Below, in pieces: positions 14,291-14,319 of a stretch of 14,319 nucleotides of DNA. The DNA is from Lysobacter sp966185905 (lineage in GTDB: Bacteria > Pseudomonadota > Gammaproteobacteria > Xanthomonadales > Xanthomonadaceae). The stretch spans positions 1 through 14,319 of the forward strand of contig CBIFVU010000080.1 in the NCBI GenBank assembly GCA_966185905.1, read 5' to 3'. A program made the position numbers and the translations under genes. The notes below the pieces were generated by a model, which did not search any database, had not been told where the DNA came from, and was given only the letters and a program-made list of their open reading frames with translations. The first letter of the stretch is position 1. Each line of letters opens with the position of its first letter.

Positions 14291-14319
14291 AGCGGGTCTC
14301 GGGCTGGTCGGGCGTGGGG

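Overview
The window is very GC-rich (about 70% by eye) and fits a Lysobacter-like gammaproteobacterium of the Xanthomonadaceae/Lysobacteraceae. The pointers are the high-GC codon use, the ileS-lspA-ispH order without the fkpB found in Escherichia coli, and large secreted repeat proteins rich in Ala, Gly and Arg. The lineage call is inference; no marker here fixes genus or species.

Layout, left to right. (1) 1-1226, minus strand: radA (DNA repair/recombination ATPase), cut at its C-terminal end by the window edge. (2) 1569-1856, minus strand: a small cytosolic protein of unknown function. (3) 1857-2560: a long divergent intergenic region. (4) 2561-7069, plus strand: a 1502-residue exported protein with a signal peptide, Kelch-like region, SbsA-type Ig domain, Ala/Pro/Ser linker and five tandem units of about 215 residues. 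Each unit carries exactly one cysteine pair. (5) Two strong hairpins at 7095-7168. (6) 7219-7890, plus: a small exported protein with one cysteine pair and a Pro/Ala tail. (7) 7979-8054, plus: tRNA-Thr(CGU) with a near-consensus sigma-70 promoter and an intrinsic terminator. (8) 8173-9327, minus: an exported 384-residue protein made of three copies of an unrecognised module of about 110-120 residues, again one cysteine pair per copy. (9) 9732-14290, minus: ispH, lspA and ileS, transcribed ileS -> lspA -> ispH.

The flanks are ordinary housekeeping: isoleucyl-tRNA charging, lipoprotein signal peptide removal, the last step of the MEP isoprenoid pathway, and recombination. The middle is the accessory part. 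Three unrelated exported proteins, all with cysteines only in pairs, sit around a tRNA gene between conserved modules. Their functions cannot be read from sequence. The two multi-repeat proteins are the most interesting objects here. I found no transposase, integrase, CRISPR array, toxin/immunity pair or phage gene, so I do not claim a mobile island or defence system.
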